Shown here: piece by piece, positions 18,317 to 29,000 of the stretch | Layout: each line of letters begins with the position of its first letter | How positions within the stretch are numbered: position 1 is the first letter of the stretch | NCBI RefSeq assembly: GCF_030717995.2 | Contig: NZ_CP157743.1 | Location: 4,180,501-4,244,500, forward strand | Length of the DNA stretch: 64,000 nt | DNA from: Methylomarinum sp. Ch1-1 | Lineage (GTDB): Bacteria > Pseudomonadota > Gammaproteobacteria > Methylococcales > Methylomonadaceae | Direction of reading: 5' to 3' | Notes under the pieces: generated by a model | What the model saw: only the letters and a program-made list of their open reading frames with translations | The model's database searches: none | Told to the model about the DNA's origin: nothing | Made by a program: the position numbers and the translations under genes

Positions 18317-19401
18317 ATGCATAAATCTCTGCTCGTAACCTTACTGGCTACGTTGTTCCTCAGCGCTTGCCAATCGACCTTTGGCCCAAGCGCCCTCAAA
18401 ACACCCATCCGGCCTATAACCAGGCCATCATTCAGTCCCTGGACCAGCAAATGCTGCTTAATCTGGTTAGATTGAAATATCGTGACAGAACGCATTTTCT
18501 GAAGGTCGGCAGCGTGACGGCCTCGTTGAACTTCGACGGCAATATCGGCATCGGCTCGGAACTTGATCTGGCGCCCGGTGGCAATATTATTCAACCCAAC
18601 TTGGGAGTCGGTTACGCCGACAAACCGACTATTTCCTTTCAACCGTTGCAGGGCGAAGACTTCCTGAAAAGCGTGCTGTCCTCGATTTCATTCGACGCCC
18701 TGTTGGTGATGACCCAATCCGGCTGGAGCATCGAGCGGGTATTCGGCCTGTGCGTCGAACGCATCAATTATCTATAACGCCCCCAGCGCTTCCGGCCCCA
18801 GCCCTGACTACGAACCGGAATTCAGGCCATTCAAGCGGGTGATGAAACTGCTGCGGCAATTACACAATTGGCGCATGAAATGGAATTCGGCTTGGACGAA
18901 GACAAACGCCTGACCATACTGTTCAAGATCAATGCAAACAACCGGCAGACTGTAGAGGAGTTATCAGCCTTGCTGGGCTTCGACAAACCGTAACATAAAC
19001 AATTTCTGCGGGTCAAACTAGGCAATAATTTTCTTCATGACCGCCCTAATAAATTAAAAATTCGTCCCAGATCGATCGCTAGCGTGCTATTTTATCTATC
19101 CCAGCAAGTCGACGTTCCCTTGCAACATATTGACGAAGGTCTGGTCACCTTTACCAAGAATAAGCATGATGCGCCATTCAACTGGGCCGAAACACCGGTC
19201 GGTGAGTTTTTTCAGGTTGACTACAGCGAAGATTACCCGCAACAAGCCTTTCTGGCCGTTCCTTACCGCGGCCACTGGTTTTACATCGCGGACGACGATT
19301 TGGAATCAAAATCGACTTTCATGCTGTTGACCCAACTGTTTGATCTGCAGGCGGGACAAACTAAATACAACGGTCCTACCCTGACTTTGCCGGTGCGTTA
19401 A
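18317..19401 (+). pseudogene. Decayed lipoprotein gene, several frameshifts and a stop
   Basis: Begins with a clear lipoprotein signal (MHKSLLVTLLATLFLSAC, start 18317), then shifts frame near 18395 into HPAYNQAIIQSLDQQMLLNLVRLKYR-type sequence, reaches a stop at 18775 after CVERINYL, resumes in another frame as APSASGPSPDYEPEFRPFKR, shifts again near 18870 and ends as the segment 19084-19401 (WAETPVGEFFQVDYSEDY to TLTLPVR). The successive pieces read as one uncharacterised secreted protein of about 350 residues. MITE A lies 120 bp upstream. I do not know the family's function. Confidence 0.75.
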
Positions 19402-19481
19402 TGCAATGCGCTGGCCTGTTGCCGATACAGCGCAAATACAGTAACGTATTCCTCATTCAATGACTCTGGAGGAATCCATCG

Positions 19482-19895
19482 ATGAAACCAAGTACAACAC
19501 TATCATTCCTGCTGCTATTGACGACTTTTGCTGCGGCAACGACAGCACAGGCGCAATCATCCGAGCAGTCCTCGCAACGTAAGGCGCACCACGTCGTGAT
19601 CATTTGGCTCAAACAGCATGGCGACGAAAACGCTCGCCGCAAATACATCGAAGGCAGCAAACGCCTGGCTAATCTACCCGGCGTGCTCAGCTACAATATC
19701 GGCACCGCCACTTCCGCTAAACGGGAACATCCCAGCCACGCACTCGACGATTCTTACGATATTGCCATTTCCAGCAGCTTCGAAAGCCTGCAAGCATTGG
19801 AAAATTATTTGAAGCATCCGAAACACCATCAGGTCGTCCAGGATGTTCTAAAACCATTGGTGGATAAGTATAAGGTGTATGATTTTGTCGAATAA
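19482..19895 (+). CDS. Secreted Dabb-domain (stress-responsive alpha/beta barrel) protein
   Basis: 137 residues: signal peptide ending near TAQAQ (25), then a Dabb/dimeric ferredoxin-like barrel from about 35 (HHVVIIWLKQHGDENARRKYIE, LPGVLSYNIGT, DDSYDIAISSSFES, YLKHPKHHQVV). Dabb proteins are small dimeric barrels of mixed function; an exported one has no clear assigned role. GGAGG precedes the start at 19467-19474. Confidence 0.85.
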   Translation: MKPSTTLSFLLLLTTFAAATTAQAQSSEQSSQRKAHHVVIIWLKQHGDENARRKYIEGSKRLANLPGVLSYNIGTATSAKREHPSHALDDSYDIAISSSFESLQALENYLKHPKHHQVVQDVLKPLVDKYKVYDFVE

Positions 19896-19966
19896 TTAAA
19901 TCGCCCCGAACTCAGGATGGCGATAAAGTGAGATTTGGCGGTTCATGAAAAAGACAGCACAGCCGG

Positions 19967-20362
19967 CTAATGCCAATGACGGGAATCGACCAAAGTTATT
20001 CTTCGCCTATCGCCCTGTCTACGCTCGACCAGCCCCTGTGGGGATTGCGCGGCCTTTTTCCTTGGATCATTCAGCGCTGAGCGCGAAAAGAACTGCCTAA
20101 CCAAGATGGATTGACCCTTAATTTTCTGACCATCCACTTTGCGTATGAATTTTTTCCCCATCGGGTTAGGAAAAATTTTGACTAAACCGACCTGTTGCTG
20201 AATCGCATGTTCACCATCAACCATATCCAGAATGTCTATATCACACACAGGAATATGAAATTTTGTCGCGCCCGACCCGCCGGCATTGGCAATTCTTTCG
20301 ATAGAACCGGCTAACTCAAATTTTTTCATTCCTTGAGGTATGTTTTGCAATAACACAAACAT
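19967..20362 (-). CDS. Hypothetical protein, 131 aa, MITE inserted just upstream
   Basis: Start set at 20362 (MFVLLQNIPQGMKKFEL) because AAGGGGG lies 5-11 nt before it; the frame upstream is inside MITE B. The protein has no signal or membrane segment, is rich in basic residues toward the C-terminus (RKKAAQSPQGLVERRQGDRRR) and matches no family I recognise. The centre (FHIPVCDIDILDMVDGEHAIQQQ) looks folded. MITE B begins 17 bp before the start codon, so the native promoter is displaced by at least 234 bp. Confidence 0.55.
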   Translation of the reverse strand: MFVLLQNIPQGMKKFELAGSIERIANAGGSGATKFHIPVCDIDILDMVDGEHAIQQQVGLVKIFPNPMGKKFIRKVDGQKIKGQSILVRQFFSRSALNDPRKKAAQSPQGLVERRQGDRRRITLVDSRHWH

Positions 20363-20378
20363 GTTACCCCCTTTATCG

Positions 20379-20612
20379 CAGCAATTCCCAGTTAGGCGTT
20401 CAAAAAGGGCATGGGGTGTGTTTGGCGAGGATGTCGGCAGCAAGGATGCTGCCGTCAAGCCCCCAGGGATGGGTTTACCCAGCACCTAAATTCCATGGCT
20501 AATGGACTATAATTTACATTCCTGGATAATTTAGGTGCTGGGTGAACGGCGCTCCTCGACAGACATACCCCACGCCCTAACCACAGCAAAATGCTCAAAC
20601 TGAGAATTGTTG
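20379..20612. mobile_element. MITE B (234 bp) carrying a nested 75-bp palindrome
   Basis: Ends CAGCAATTCCCAGTT and AACTGAGAATTGTTG (slightly decayed right end) with a perfect 9-bp target duplication CCTTTATCG at 20370-20378 and 20613-20621. It is in the opposite orientation to MITE A and has the nested element at 20473-20547. It sits immediately upstream of the hypothetical gene and the duplicated bases abut that gene's ribosome site. Confidence 0.92.
20473..20547. repeat. Nested 75-bp palindromic element (in MITE B)
   Basis: Arms GTTTACCCAGCACCTAAAT and ATTTAGGTGCTGGGTGAAC around a centre of about 37 bp. Also at 42700-42774 (inside MITE C), 31646-31720 (inverted, outside a MITE) and 54799-54872 (diverged). 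MITE A shows the unoccupied arrangement (GGATGGGTTTACGGCGCTCC in reverse complement). Confidence 0.85.
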
Positions 20613-20621
20613 CCTTTATCG

Positions 20622-20978
20622 CCCAAGGTTTTTAACATCAAAAAACTTGGACTAAAACCAATTCATTTTTGTTCAAAGTTGTTGAGACTGTAAGAAAATG
20701 TCGAATGCGCGATAAACCATTAAGCTCATGAAGCACGCGATGAAATCAGTACACATTCATACTCTGCATCGCCTTACCTAGGTTTCTCCAAGTGCTTTGG
20801 AAAAAACGTCTTAGAAAAAAGGTATCAGATTAAATAAGGCCTTTTCGCGCCGAGGGCGGCGCTCCTACAGGCAGACAAACGATCTCGCCAATGTCTCGTT
20901 GTCTAAATATGGTGAGCTTTTACGATCAACTGGACACATTGGCCAGTTTTTTAAATCGCTTGAAGGCATGAAACGACT
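20622..20978. other. Intergenic, no gene seen
   Basis: Contains only a fragment GCGCCGAGGGCGGCGCTCCTAC near 20848 shared with the dispersed repeat at 9021 and 42058. No open frame of note. Confidence 0.5.
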
Positions 20979-22901
20979 TCAACGAAAATGATTCGCGGTT
21001 ACCAATCTTACCGTGAATTCGACAACCACCGGGTGGCCCAGCTGTTCGCTCAGTTTTTGTTCGAATAATGTCGGGATCTGTGCTTCGGGCATTTGCTCGG
21101 TAATCAGTTCGGCGCTGACTTTCATCGGCTCTCCCAGCCTGACTTTGATATTGCGCAACTGCTGTCGACGGCCGCCTAGCGTGTATTGGTGGCCCAACAA
21201 TTGTTTTTTGACGGCGGCGATTCTCTGCATCTTGATAAAAGACAGCGTCAGAGGAACCGAAATCACCGCCACCAGCAACATCGATATCACGATGCCTTTT
21301 TTCGCTCGCGAGAACGGCGCGAAACCGATCACCATAAAGGCTAGCCCCGCCGCCATGATGATGCCGGTCAAGTTGGTCAGAAACAGCAACATCGCACCAT
21401 AAAATACGTCCAGGTTATGCCAGCCCAGACCGATACCGGATACGCATAACGGCGGCACCAGCGCGACCGCGATCGCGACGCCGGGCAGGCTCTTGGCGAT
21501 ATTTTCACGAGCATGGGCAAAGGCGCCGGCGACGCCGGAAAGCACCGCGACCAACAAATCCAGCGTCGACGGATGCAAACGCCCTTCGATTTCATTGGTC
21601 ACTTCCTGAAAAGGCAGCAACCAGGCCATCAGCGCGGACAACGACAGGGCGATTATCATTCCCGCCGACAACGTGACGGCGGATCGTCGGGTTAAGTCGT
21701 TATCCGAACGCAACATTCCCATCGACAGGGAAACAATGGGGGCCATCAGCGGCGCCAGCACCATCGCCCCGATCACTACGGACGGACTGTTCAGAAACAG
21801 GCCCAACGTTGCCAGCATCGAACTTAAAATCATCAACAAGACATAAGAATTACTGATGCTGGAATTCTCCTTCAATGCCAAGAACAGGTCCTTGAAGTCC
21901 GATTCCAGTGCATGAGAGAAAAAAGGCAGTGTCTTGCCCAGATATCTAACCCGGTCTTCCTGTTGTGGCAATTGATCACAACTGACGTTTTCCTTGTCGT
22001 CGCTATAGGCCTGTCTTGCGCGGAACTCATCGCCAGCATTAACCCTAATGCCTTCGCTGACGGTTTCTATGCACAATTCACGGGTAGTCAAGGCCTTATT
22101 GTTGACCAGATAATGAGTATCGACCGGCGAGGTGATCGTCAACGATTCGGTGCGGATATAGCCCACTTGTTGCATCAGTTTCTTTTTCTGCATGGCCGTC
22201 AACGCCGCCGACGATAACTGCAAATAAGACAGTATCGATTGCGGCGCAAACAAAGCGACCGAAATGCGCCGGTCTCTTAACGAGACCGACTCCCGGTAAA
22301 AGTTGCTCAGAAAACCGCTCTTGTGGAAATCCAACAGCACCATGCCAGTGATCGCCGTCGTCACCGTTTTGCCTTTTTCCGTAATCAACGTGACCGGATG
22401 AGGCCTCAGCGAGAAGGCGTGTATAAAGCGTTTGAACTTAAATCCGATTTTGTCGATGCCTTTGCAAGCCCCGCTGTCGCCGATGAACTCGGCCATAGTG
22501 GTCTGGTTTTCCAGATTGACGCCATTGGTCACCACCTCGCCGTTGCACAAAATCATATCGATGAACAGCGGCTGTTCATGCAGGGCGATCTCCAGACAGG
22601 CGTCAAAATCGCTGGGCAGGTCCAGATTGTTAAAAAACTGGCTGGGCGGATCGCCCGCTATCGGCAAGAAGCCCAACGAGATTTTTTTCTGTTTGGCAAA
22701 CCACAGTAAACGCGGATAATCCTGCTGTTCGACCCACGACAAGGCATGATTCAAGTCCGGCTGAACATGAAGACTCGCTAAATCGGCCAACTTTACCTTA
22801 CGCAGTTGTATGCCTTTTTCCGCAACCAGCGGATGCTTAATCACCCGCTCCAGTTGATCTTCCATGCCGGGTGAATAAATCAGGTATCTTTTTCCGCTCA
22901 T
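20979..22901 (-). CDS. DUF389 membrane protein with diacylglycerol-kinase-like N-terminus
   Basis: 640 residues. Residues about 1-300 resemble the DAGK/NAD-kinase fold: LGFLPIAGDPPSQFFNNLDLP aligns with the GTxNDxARxLGIP region and DACLEIALHEQPLFIDMILCNG with the following strand, but the nucleotide motif GGDGT expected just before is not present, so catalysis is doubtful. Residues about 340-570 are DUF389 (TIGR00341-type), six or so membrane helices with SVVIGAMVLAPLMAPIVSLS near 375 and ALVPPLCVSGIGLG. The remaining 70 residues are soluble. Fourteen bp separate it from the channel gene upstream, so the two are probably co-transcribed. Confidence 0.82.
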   Translation of the reverse strand: MSGKRYLIYSPGMEDQLERVIKHPLVAEKGIQLRKVKLADLASLHVQPDLNHALSWVEQQDYPRLLWFAKQKKISLGFLPIAGDPPSQFFNNLDLPSDFDACLEIALHEQPLFIDMILCNGEVVTNGVNLENQTTMAEFIGDSGACKGIDKIGFKFKRFIHAFSLRPHPVTLITEKGKTVTTAITGMVLLDFHKSGFLSNFYRESVSLRDRRISVALFAPQSILSYLQLSSAALTAMQKKKLMQQVGYIRTESLTITSPVDTHYLVNNKALTTRELCIETVSEGIRVNAGDEFRARQAYSDDKENVSCDQLPQQEDRVRYLGKTLPFFSHALESDFKDLFLALKENSSISNSYVLLMILSSMLATLGLFLNSPSVVIGAMVLAPLMAPIVSLSMGMLRSDNDLTRRSAVTLSAGMIIALSLSALMAWLLPFQEVTNEIEGRLHPSTLDLLVAVLSGVAGAFAHARENIAKSLPGVAIAVALVPPLCVSGIGLGWHNLDVFYGAMLLFLTNLTGIIMAAGLAFMVIGFAPFSRAKKGIVISMLLVAVISVPLTLSFIKMQRIAAVKKQLLGHQYTLGGRRQQLRNIKVRLGEPMKVSAELITEQMPEAQIPTLFEQKLSEQLGHPVVVEFTVRLVTANHFR

Positions 22902-22914
22902 AATTTTTCGTGGA

Positions 22915-23967
22915 CTATTCGCCCAGATACTCCGCCAGCGTATCCCGCCATTGTTCGCTGCGTATATGTCTCAACATGGCTTTATTAAGCGGCTCTCGTA
23001 AGTCGCTGCCGGCCGGCAGACCGAATGAATAATCCTGCCGTTCAAAGGCGCCCGGCAACACATGCTCCCGGCCGGCATATTCGTTTCTGGACAGATAACG
23101 CAAAATCGGCAAATCATAAACGACCGCATCGACCTGACCGTCGACTAGCGCCTTGATCGCTGCAGTCGAGGTGTCGAAATTGTTCTGTTGCAAGTGTTTT
23201 TTTTGGGCATACAACGCCCCGGTCGATCCGGTGACGGCGCCGATCAGATTGCCGGGTAAGTCTTGCGGTCCTTTGATATGCCCCTGAATTTGCTGCAAGG
23301 TGAAGACCGATGCGATCGTCGCAGTAAAACCGGATATGCTGATCACGCTAGCGAACATCCAGATGATCGCCAACAGTCGTCCCCAAAATGTCACCGGCGC
23401 CTTATCGCCATAACCGACCGTCGTCATCGTCACCGCCGACCACCAAAAGCCGGCGCCCAAGCCTTTTACCGCCGAGCCGCCAAAATGTTCGGGATTGGCC
23501 TTCCGTTCCAGCAGCCAGACGAGCACCGCGATCGTCGCCAGAACTATTCCCAAAGCCATCAACGCATGAATAAACTGCAACGAAAAAACCGCCTTCAACA
23601 CACTGCCCAAGGTGCCGCCCTGCTCGCTATCGACGGCGATCCCCAAGCCCGAGCTGTGAAAGGGATGGGAAAAATCCATCACGGTTTCCCGATCGGCGGT
23701 CACCGTGATCGCCGCGACTGCAACGTCGATTTTTTGGTTTTCCACCGCTTGCAGCAATTGTGGCAGCGTCATTTCCTGGAATTGATAATTCAATTCCAGG
23801 TCGGCGGCAATCTGTTTCCATAAATCGATGCTGAGACCAGACAATGATCCATCGTCATTACGCACGACAAATGGCGGCGCGACCCTGACCCCTACCTGCA
23901 AGGTCTTGTCGGGTTGCGCCATTAACGTACTCGGCACCCACAACAAGACAGCAGATAAAAAAAACAT
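22915..23967 (-). CDS. GluR0-like ligand-gated potassium channel
   Basis: 350 residues: signal peptide (1-18), first ligand-binding lobe of the SBP_bac_3 type (about 22-118, ending FSHPFHSSGLGIAV), membrane helix (133-153), pore loop with the potassium filter TVGYGD at 183-188, second helix (195-220), then the second ligand-binding lobe (230-350). This order is that of prokaryotic ionotropic glutamate receptors such as GluR0, in which an amino acid opens a K+ pore. The ligand here is unknown. First gene of a likely pair with the DUF389 gene. Confidence 0.92.
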   Translation of the reverse strand: MFFLSAVLLWVPSTLMAQPDKTLQVGVRVAPPFVVRNDDGSLSGLSIDLWKQIAADLELNYQFQEMTLPQLLQAVENQKIDVAVAAITVTADRETVMDFSHPFHSSGLGIAVDSEQGGTLGSVLKAVFSLQFIHALMALGIVLATIAVLVWLLERKANPEHFGGSAVKGLGAGFWWSAVTMTTVGYGDKAPVTFWGRLLAIIWMFASVISISGFTATIASVFTLQQIQGHIKGPQDLPGNLIGAVTGSTGALYAQKKHLQQNNFDTSTAAIKALVDGQVDAVVYDLPILRYLSRNEYAGREHVLPGAFERQDYSFGLPAGSDLREPLNKAMLRHIRSEQWRDTLAEYLGE

Positions 23968-24324
23968 TGCGGAATTCGCGTTAAGTTAAATAGCTTCATA
24001 GTCTTTGCTTTATCCGAATTGAATAATGGGCTGCGCCGATAAACCGCTCCCCTCAGCCGACTTCAGCATCAATACGTCACCGATGACTGTAATTTTTTTG
24101 CCTCTCCGCGGTCTTAGTCAGTGCTTGCCATGCAATCAGGCAAGCGATGAGGCATAACGGCGAAATGCTTTATCTAAGTCTGATGATTTTTCTTGCCTAT
24201 GCCCTTATCCTACTGGAACAATGAGATTTTGCCCAATGGCAATTTTCACTCGCTCAAGCCGGAATGAACCGAAGCCGGAAAGGATAAGCTTTTGACTCCG
24301 CTAATGATATGTTAAAACGACGCT
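23968..24324. other. Intergenic between divergent genes, no gene seen
   Basis: Must hold promoters for the leftward channel pair and the rightward tamA gene, but no convincing -35/-10 pair stands out. No repeat family of this window occurs here. Confidence 0.5.
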
Positions 24325-26052
24325 ATGCACTTTATCGTTAAAGCAGCACTTTATCTTTTGCTCGTTGCGGCGCCGGCGCTCAGAGCCGATGAGCCCGTCA
24401 TCGACATCGAAGGGTTGACCGATGCGCAACAAGACAATGTGCGTGTTTTTTTATCGCTGTCTCAGGAGACCTGCCAATCTCCTGCCTGGCGCATCAAAAA
24501 GCTGTTTGCCAAGTCAGACAGCGAAATAAGCAAAGCCTTAAGGGCATTGGGCTATTACCACCCCGACATCAGCAAGCGACTCAGCTTCAGCGATGATTGC
24601 TGGCAAGCCAAATTCGACATTACCGCCGGCGAACCGGTTCGAGTCAGTCGCCTGAATATACAGGTAGAAGGCGAAGCGCAACAGGAGCCGGTATTCGAAA
24701 AATTGTTGGCGTCCCTGCCCATCCAACAGGGCGATATTCTCAATCACGCCCTGTATGAAAAAATCAAACAAGACTTGCGTTCATTGGCGCTGGAATACGG
24801 TTATTTAAATCACCGTTTCAGCAAGAAATCGTTACGGGTTTATCCGGACAAAAATCAGGCCGAAATTGAACTGACCTTGGATTCCGGTCCGCGCCATCGT
24901 TTCGGAGAAATCCGCATCGACCAAGACATACTGACTCCGGACTTCATGCGCCGCTATGTCAGACTGAGCAGCGATGACTATTACTCCAGCAAGAAGCTGG
25001 CGCAAACCTATAATGCGCTGGCCGCCAGCGTTTATTTCAGCGACGTGGAAATCAAGCCGCGAATGGATGAAATTGAAGATAACAAAGTTCCTATCGATAT
25101 CAAGTTGACACCGGAAAAAACACACACCTACAGCGTGGGCGTCGGCTATGATACCGACATCGGGCCGCTAGGCAGCTTCGGTTATCAAAATCGCCGCCTC
25201 AATCGCGCCGGTCATCATCTGAACTTAGACCTATCTGTCTCACCGGTGCTTTCCAGCGCCGAAGGCCTTTATATGATTCCATTCAGCGAACCGCGCAGCG
25301 ACCATGTCGCGATCGGACTGGGCTATAAATACGAAAAACCCGACACCTTTGAATCGGAAGAAGCCAAGTTGTCGGTGCAATACCAGCATCTGTATGCGAA
25401 CGGTTGGAAACAGATCATGTTCCTCGACCTCAGTCACGAAACCTTCACGATCAGCGACGTCAGTCAAAACACCACGCTATTGGTGCCGGGTGGACGCTGG
25501 GAATACACGATATCTAACGACGCCCTGCGTCCCACCCGCGGTTATCATATTAATTTTTCCCTGGCATCGGCGCCTGAATCGTTGATTTCCGATGTCACTT
25601 TCGTACAAGCCACTGCCGCCGGCAAGCTGATCACTCCCCTGCCCTGGCCCGGGCGGTTGATCACCCGAGTCAACCTTGGCGCCACCCTGACCAGCGATTT
25701 CGATCGTTTGCCCGCTTCTTATCGTTTTTATGCTGGCGGCGCCCAATCGATCCGCGGCTACGAATATAAGAAATTGGGGCCTCAGAATGGCGAAGGCGAT
25801 GTCATCGGCGGCGAAATGCTGTCGGTTGTCAGCGCCGAATATGAACACTTCATCAGCGAATCCTGGGGGGTGGCGGTATTTTTCGATGCCGGCAATGCCT
25901 ATAACGCCAATAACATCTCGATCAAAAGCGGCACCGGTTTGGGTTTACGCTGGGTCTCGCCCATCGGCCCGATCCGGCTGGATTTTGCCGTGCCGCTCAG
26001 CGACAGCGATTCGTCCTTTCAAATCCACTTTTCCGCCGGAGCGCAGTTATGA
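24325..26052 (+). CDS. tamA: Translocation and assembly module subunit TamA
   Basis: 575 residues, close to the E. coli length. Signal peptide (to about ALRA, 21), three POTRA domains (about 25-270; VRVSRLNIQVEGE starts the second, HRFGEIRIDQDIL the third), then a 16-strand Omp85 barrel with the conserved loop GGAQSIRGYEYKKLGP near residue 471 and the C-terminal signature ending HFSAGAQL. TamA and TamB form an envelope-spanning machine for outer membrane protein insertion and lipid transport. Stop overlaps the tamB start by 4 bp. Confidence 0.95.
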   Translation: MHFIVKAALYLLLVAAPALRADEPVIDIEGLTDAQQDNVRVFLSLSQETCQSPAWRIKKLFAKSDSEISKALRALGYYHPDISKRLSFSDDCWQAKFDITAGEPVRVSRLNIQVEGEAQQEPVFEKLLASLPIQQGDILNHALYEKIKQDLRSLALEYGYLNHRFSKKSLRVYPDKNQAEIELTLDSGPRHRFGEIRIDQDILTPDFMRRYVRLSSDDYYSSKKLAQTYNALAASVYFSDVEIKPRMDEIEDNKVPIDIKLTPEKTHTYSVGVGYDTDIGPLGSFGYQNRRLNRAGHHLNLDLSVSPVLSSAEGLYMIPFSEPRSDHVAIGLGYKYEKPDTFESEEAKLSVQYQHLYANGWKQIMFLDLSHETFTISDVSQNTTLLVPGGRWEYTISNDALRPTRGYHINFSLASAPESLISDVTFVQATAAGKLITPLPWPGRLITRVNLGATLTSDFDRLPASYRFYAGGAQSIRGYEYKKLGPQNGEGDVIGGEMLSVVSAEYEHFISESWGVAVFFDAGNAYNANNISIKSGTGLGLRWVSPIGPIRLDFAVPLSDSDSSFQIHFSAGAQL

Positions 26053-29000
26053 TGACGTCAGCCCCACTGCCACGTCTCGTCCCGGCCATCATCAAGGGTC
26101 TGGCCGCCATCATCACGCTACTGTTGATCTTGTTAGGATATCTGATTGCCACTGAAAGTGGCACAAGGTGGCTGTTGCGCGGCGTTTTTTCCCGGCTCGA
26201 CCCAGTCAGCGTCGGCCAAATCGACGGTACGCTGATCAAGGATCTACAGCTGAAGCAGCTGCGTTATCGAGACCAACATGACTTTTCCGTTGCGATAGCC
26301 GATGCCAGTCTGCGCTGGCATGCCGCCGAGCTGTTGCGGGGTGATCTGCATATCGCATCACTCCGCCTGCAAGGCATCGCCGTCGTGGGCCAGCCAAGCG
26401 CCGGCGCAGAGACAGAAAGCAGTAGCGGGATTCTCCAAATCCCGTTAACGATCCATGTCGACGAGTTCAGCGTCAAACAATTCAATTGGCGCCATGGCGA
26501 CAGTCAAACCGAAATCAAGCAATTATCGTTACACGCCGAACTGGCGCGCAATATCCTGACCTTATCCCAGCTGACCTTGCTCATGCCGCAGCTGCAAGCC
26601 CGGGCCCACGGCGAGCTGAGTCTGCAACCCGACTGGCCGTTGACAGCCGACCTGGACTGGTCTTATTTGATCGAAGGCCGGACATTGCAGGGCGAATTAG
26701 CGATCAGCGGCGACATGAAACGCTATGATCTGCACAGCATGCTTGAAGGACCGATCGAATCGAAACAAACCGGCTTTATCGGCTTGACCGGCGATCAACC
26801 GCAATTCGATCTGCACGGAGACTGGCAAAAAATGCAATGGCCTTTGACCGGGTCGGCTCAAGTCAGCAGCCGACAAGGCGAATTTCGCATCCACGGCCAG
26901 CCGCAGAACTATCAGGCCGAACTGAATGCCGACGTTGCGGCCGCCGGCCAGCCGGATTTCGCCGTCGCATTTACCGGCAACGGCAATCAGGAAAGCCTCG
27001 ATATCGTCCAGCTACAGTTGACTCCCCGGCAAGGCCGGTTAAATCTCAGCGGCCGCCTGTCCTGGCTAACGGAAACACGCTTCGATCTGGCCATAGTTGC
27101 CGAACAACTCGATACGGCCGATTTTTTTGCAGCGGTCCCCGGTCAACTTAATCTGAAGGCTCAGACCCGGGGCAGATACACCGCCGGGCAACTCCATGCC
27201 GCTCTCGATATCGAGCGCCTGCACGGCGTGCTGCACGGCCAACCGCTCAACGCTCAAGGCAAGCTGCAATGGCGCGGCGCCGAAGCCGACATCGAACGAC
27301 TGCAAATAATGGCCGGCGATAACCGGCTAACGGCCCATGGCCGACTCAGCGCCGAGCAGGCCGACCTTGACCTCAACATCGCCGCGCCGAATCTAACTTC
27401 CGCCTGGCCCAGCCTGGCCGGCAGTTTGAACGGCCAGGCGCAAATCCACGGCAGTCTGCGCCGGCCTCGGATTAAAAGCGATGTGCGCGGACATAACATT
27501 CGTTACGCCGATAAGCGCATCGGCGAGTTATCGTTACAAGCCGACTATCAACATGATTCGGCTCGGCCAGCGGAGCTGTTATTTTCCGCCAGCGATATCC
27601 AACTGGCTGACAACAAGATAGCACGCCTCGCATTGCAAGCGCACGGCAAGCCTTCCCAGCATGCTGTTAGCGTGACGCTGGCCTCTTCGTTGGCCGATCT
27701 GTCTATCGACAGCAGCGGGCAATGGAACGGACGACGCTGGTTGGGACGCATCTCAAACTTGGCTATCGAGCTTCCTCAACAGCAGCAATGGCGGCTGGAA
27801 TCGGCAACAACGCTGACGTTGACGCCAAAACAAGATCGTCTGATGCTGGACCTGCCCAATAGCTGTCTGATCCAGGGCGATGCCCGTTTATGCCTCTTCG
27901 CCCAGGGTGAGCCCACGGGTCAATTGGATGGCCGGCTGTCGTTATCGGCCTGGTCATTAACACAAACCAAGCCCTGGCTGCCTGATGAACTGGAGTTGGC
28001 CGGCAAGCTTTCGGCTCAGGCTAGCTTTTCTGTGGGCGAACAGGGCCTAAATGCCGAACTAAACGCCGATATCGCTGCGGGCAAGGCCCTGTTACAAGAT
28101 GAAGACAATGTGACTCACGAGCTGCCTTTCAGCATCTCGACGCTGCAACTGAACTATCGACAGGGACTGCTGAATTCACGCCTGCGCTTCGACCTGGGTC
28201 ATGGCGATTATCTGAAGGCCGATGTCAATACCGGCCCTGCCGACCGCAACGGCGTCCGTCCCTTGTCTGGAATACTGCAGGCCAAAATCGAAGACATGAC
28301 GTTCATAGACGGGCTGTTGCCGGAAATCAGGAAACTGCAGGGACTATTCGTCGCCGACCTGCAGATAGGCGGCACCACCCAACGCCCCGCTCTCGGCGGT
28401 TCGGCGCAATGGCGCCAGGGTCAGTTTGAAATCATCAAACTGGGCAGCACCTTTCACAATATCACCGTAGCGGCGACCAGCAGCAGCGAACAACCTGATC
28501 GCTTGCTGCTGACTGCTGAGGTCGAATCGGGCCAAGGCCGGCTCTCCGGCCAGGGCCACCTGAATTTGCAGGCCGAGCAGGGCTATCCGCTGCAACTGAC
28601 GATAAACGGCGAAAAATTCCAGATCAGCCGCTTACCGGAAGCCGAGATCGAAATATCCCCGGTTTTACAGATCGAAAAACAAGCTGACACGACCCACATC
28701 GATGGTCAGATTAAGATCGACAGCGCCCGTATTGAGCTGAAAAGCATACCGGAAAGCGCCGTCGCTCCCAGCGATGATGAAGTCATCATCGGCGCCGATC
28801 AAATGCCCGCTGAAAAAGTCGTTCCTTCGCGCCTGAACGCGCGCATCGCCATTGATTTTGGCGATAACAGCCATTTTTCCGGTTTCGGGCTGAAAACCCG
28901 CTTAAGCGGCAAGTTGGAATACACGAAAAAAGCCAACCAACAGCTGATGCAAGGACGAGCGCTGATGCGGGATGCAACTTATCGGTCTTATGGTCAGGAT

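Noticed and set aside
20363-20485. Extension of the 131-residue hypothetical protein into MITE B
   Set aside because: The added residues come from the MITE and similar peptides appear from the other MITE copies; the start at 20362 has a good ribosome site.
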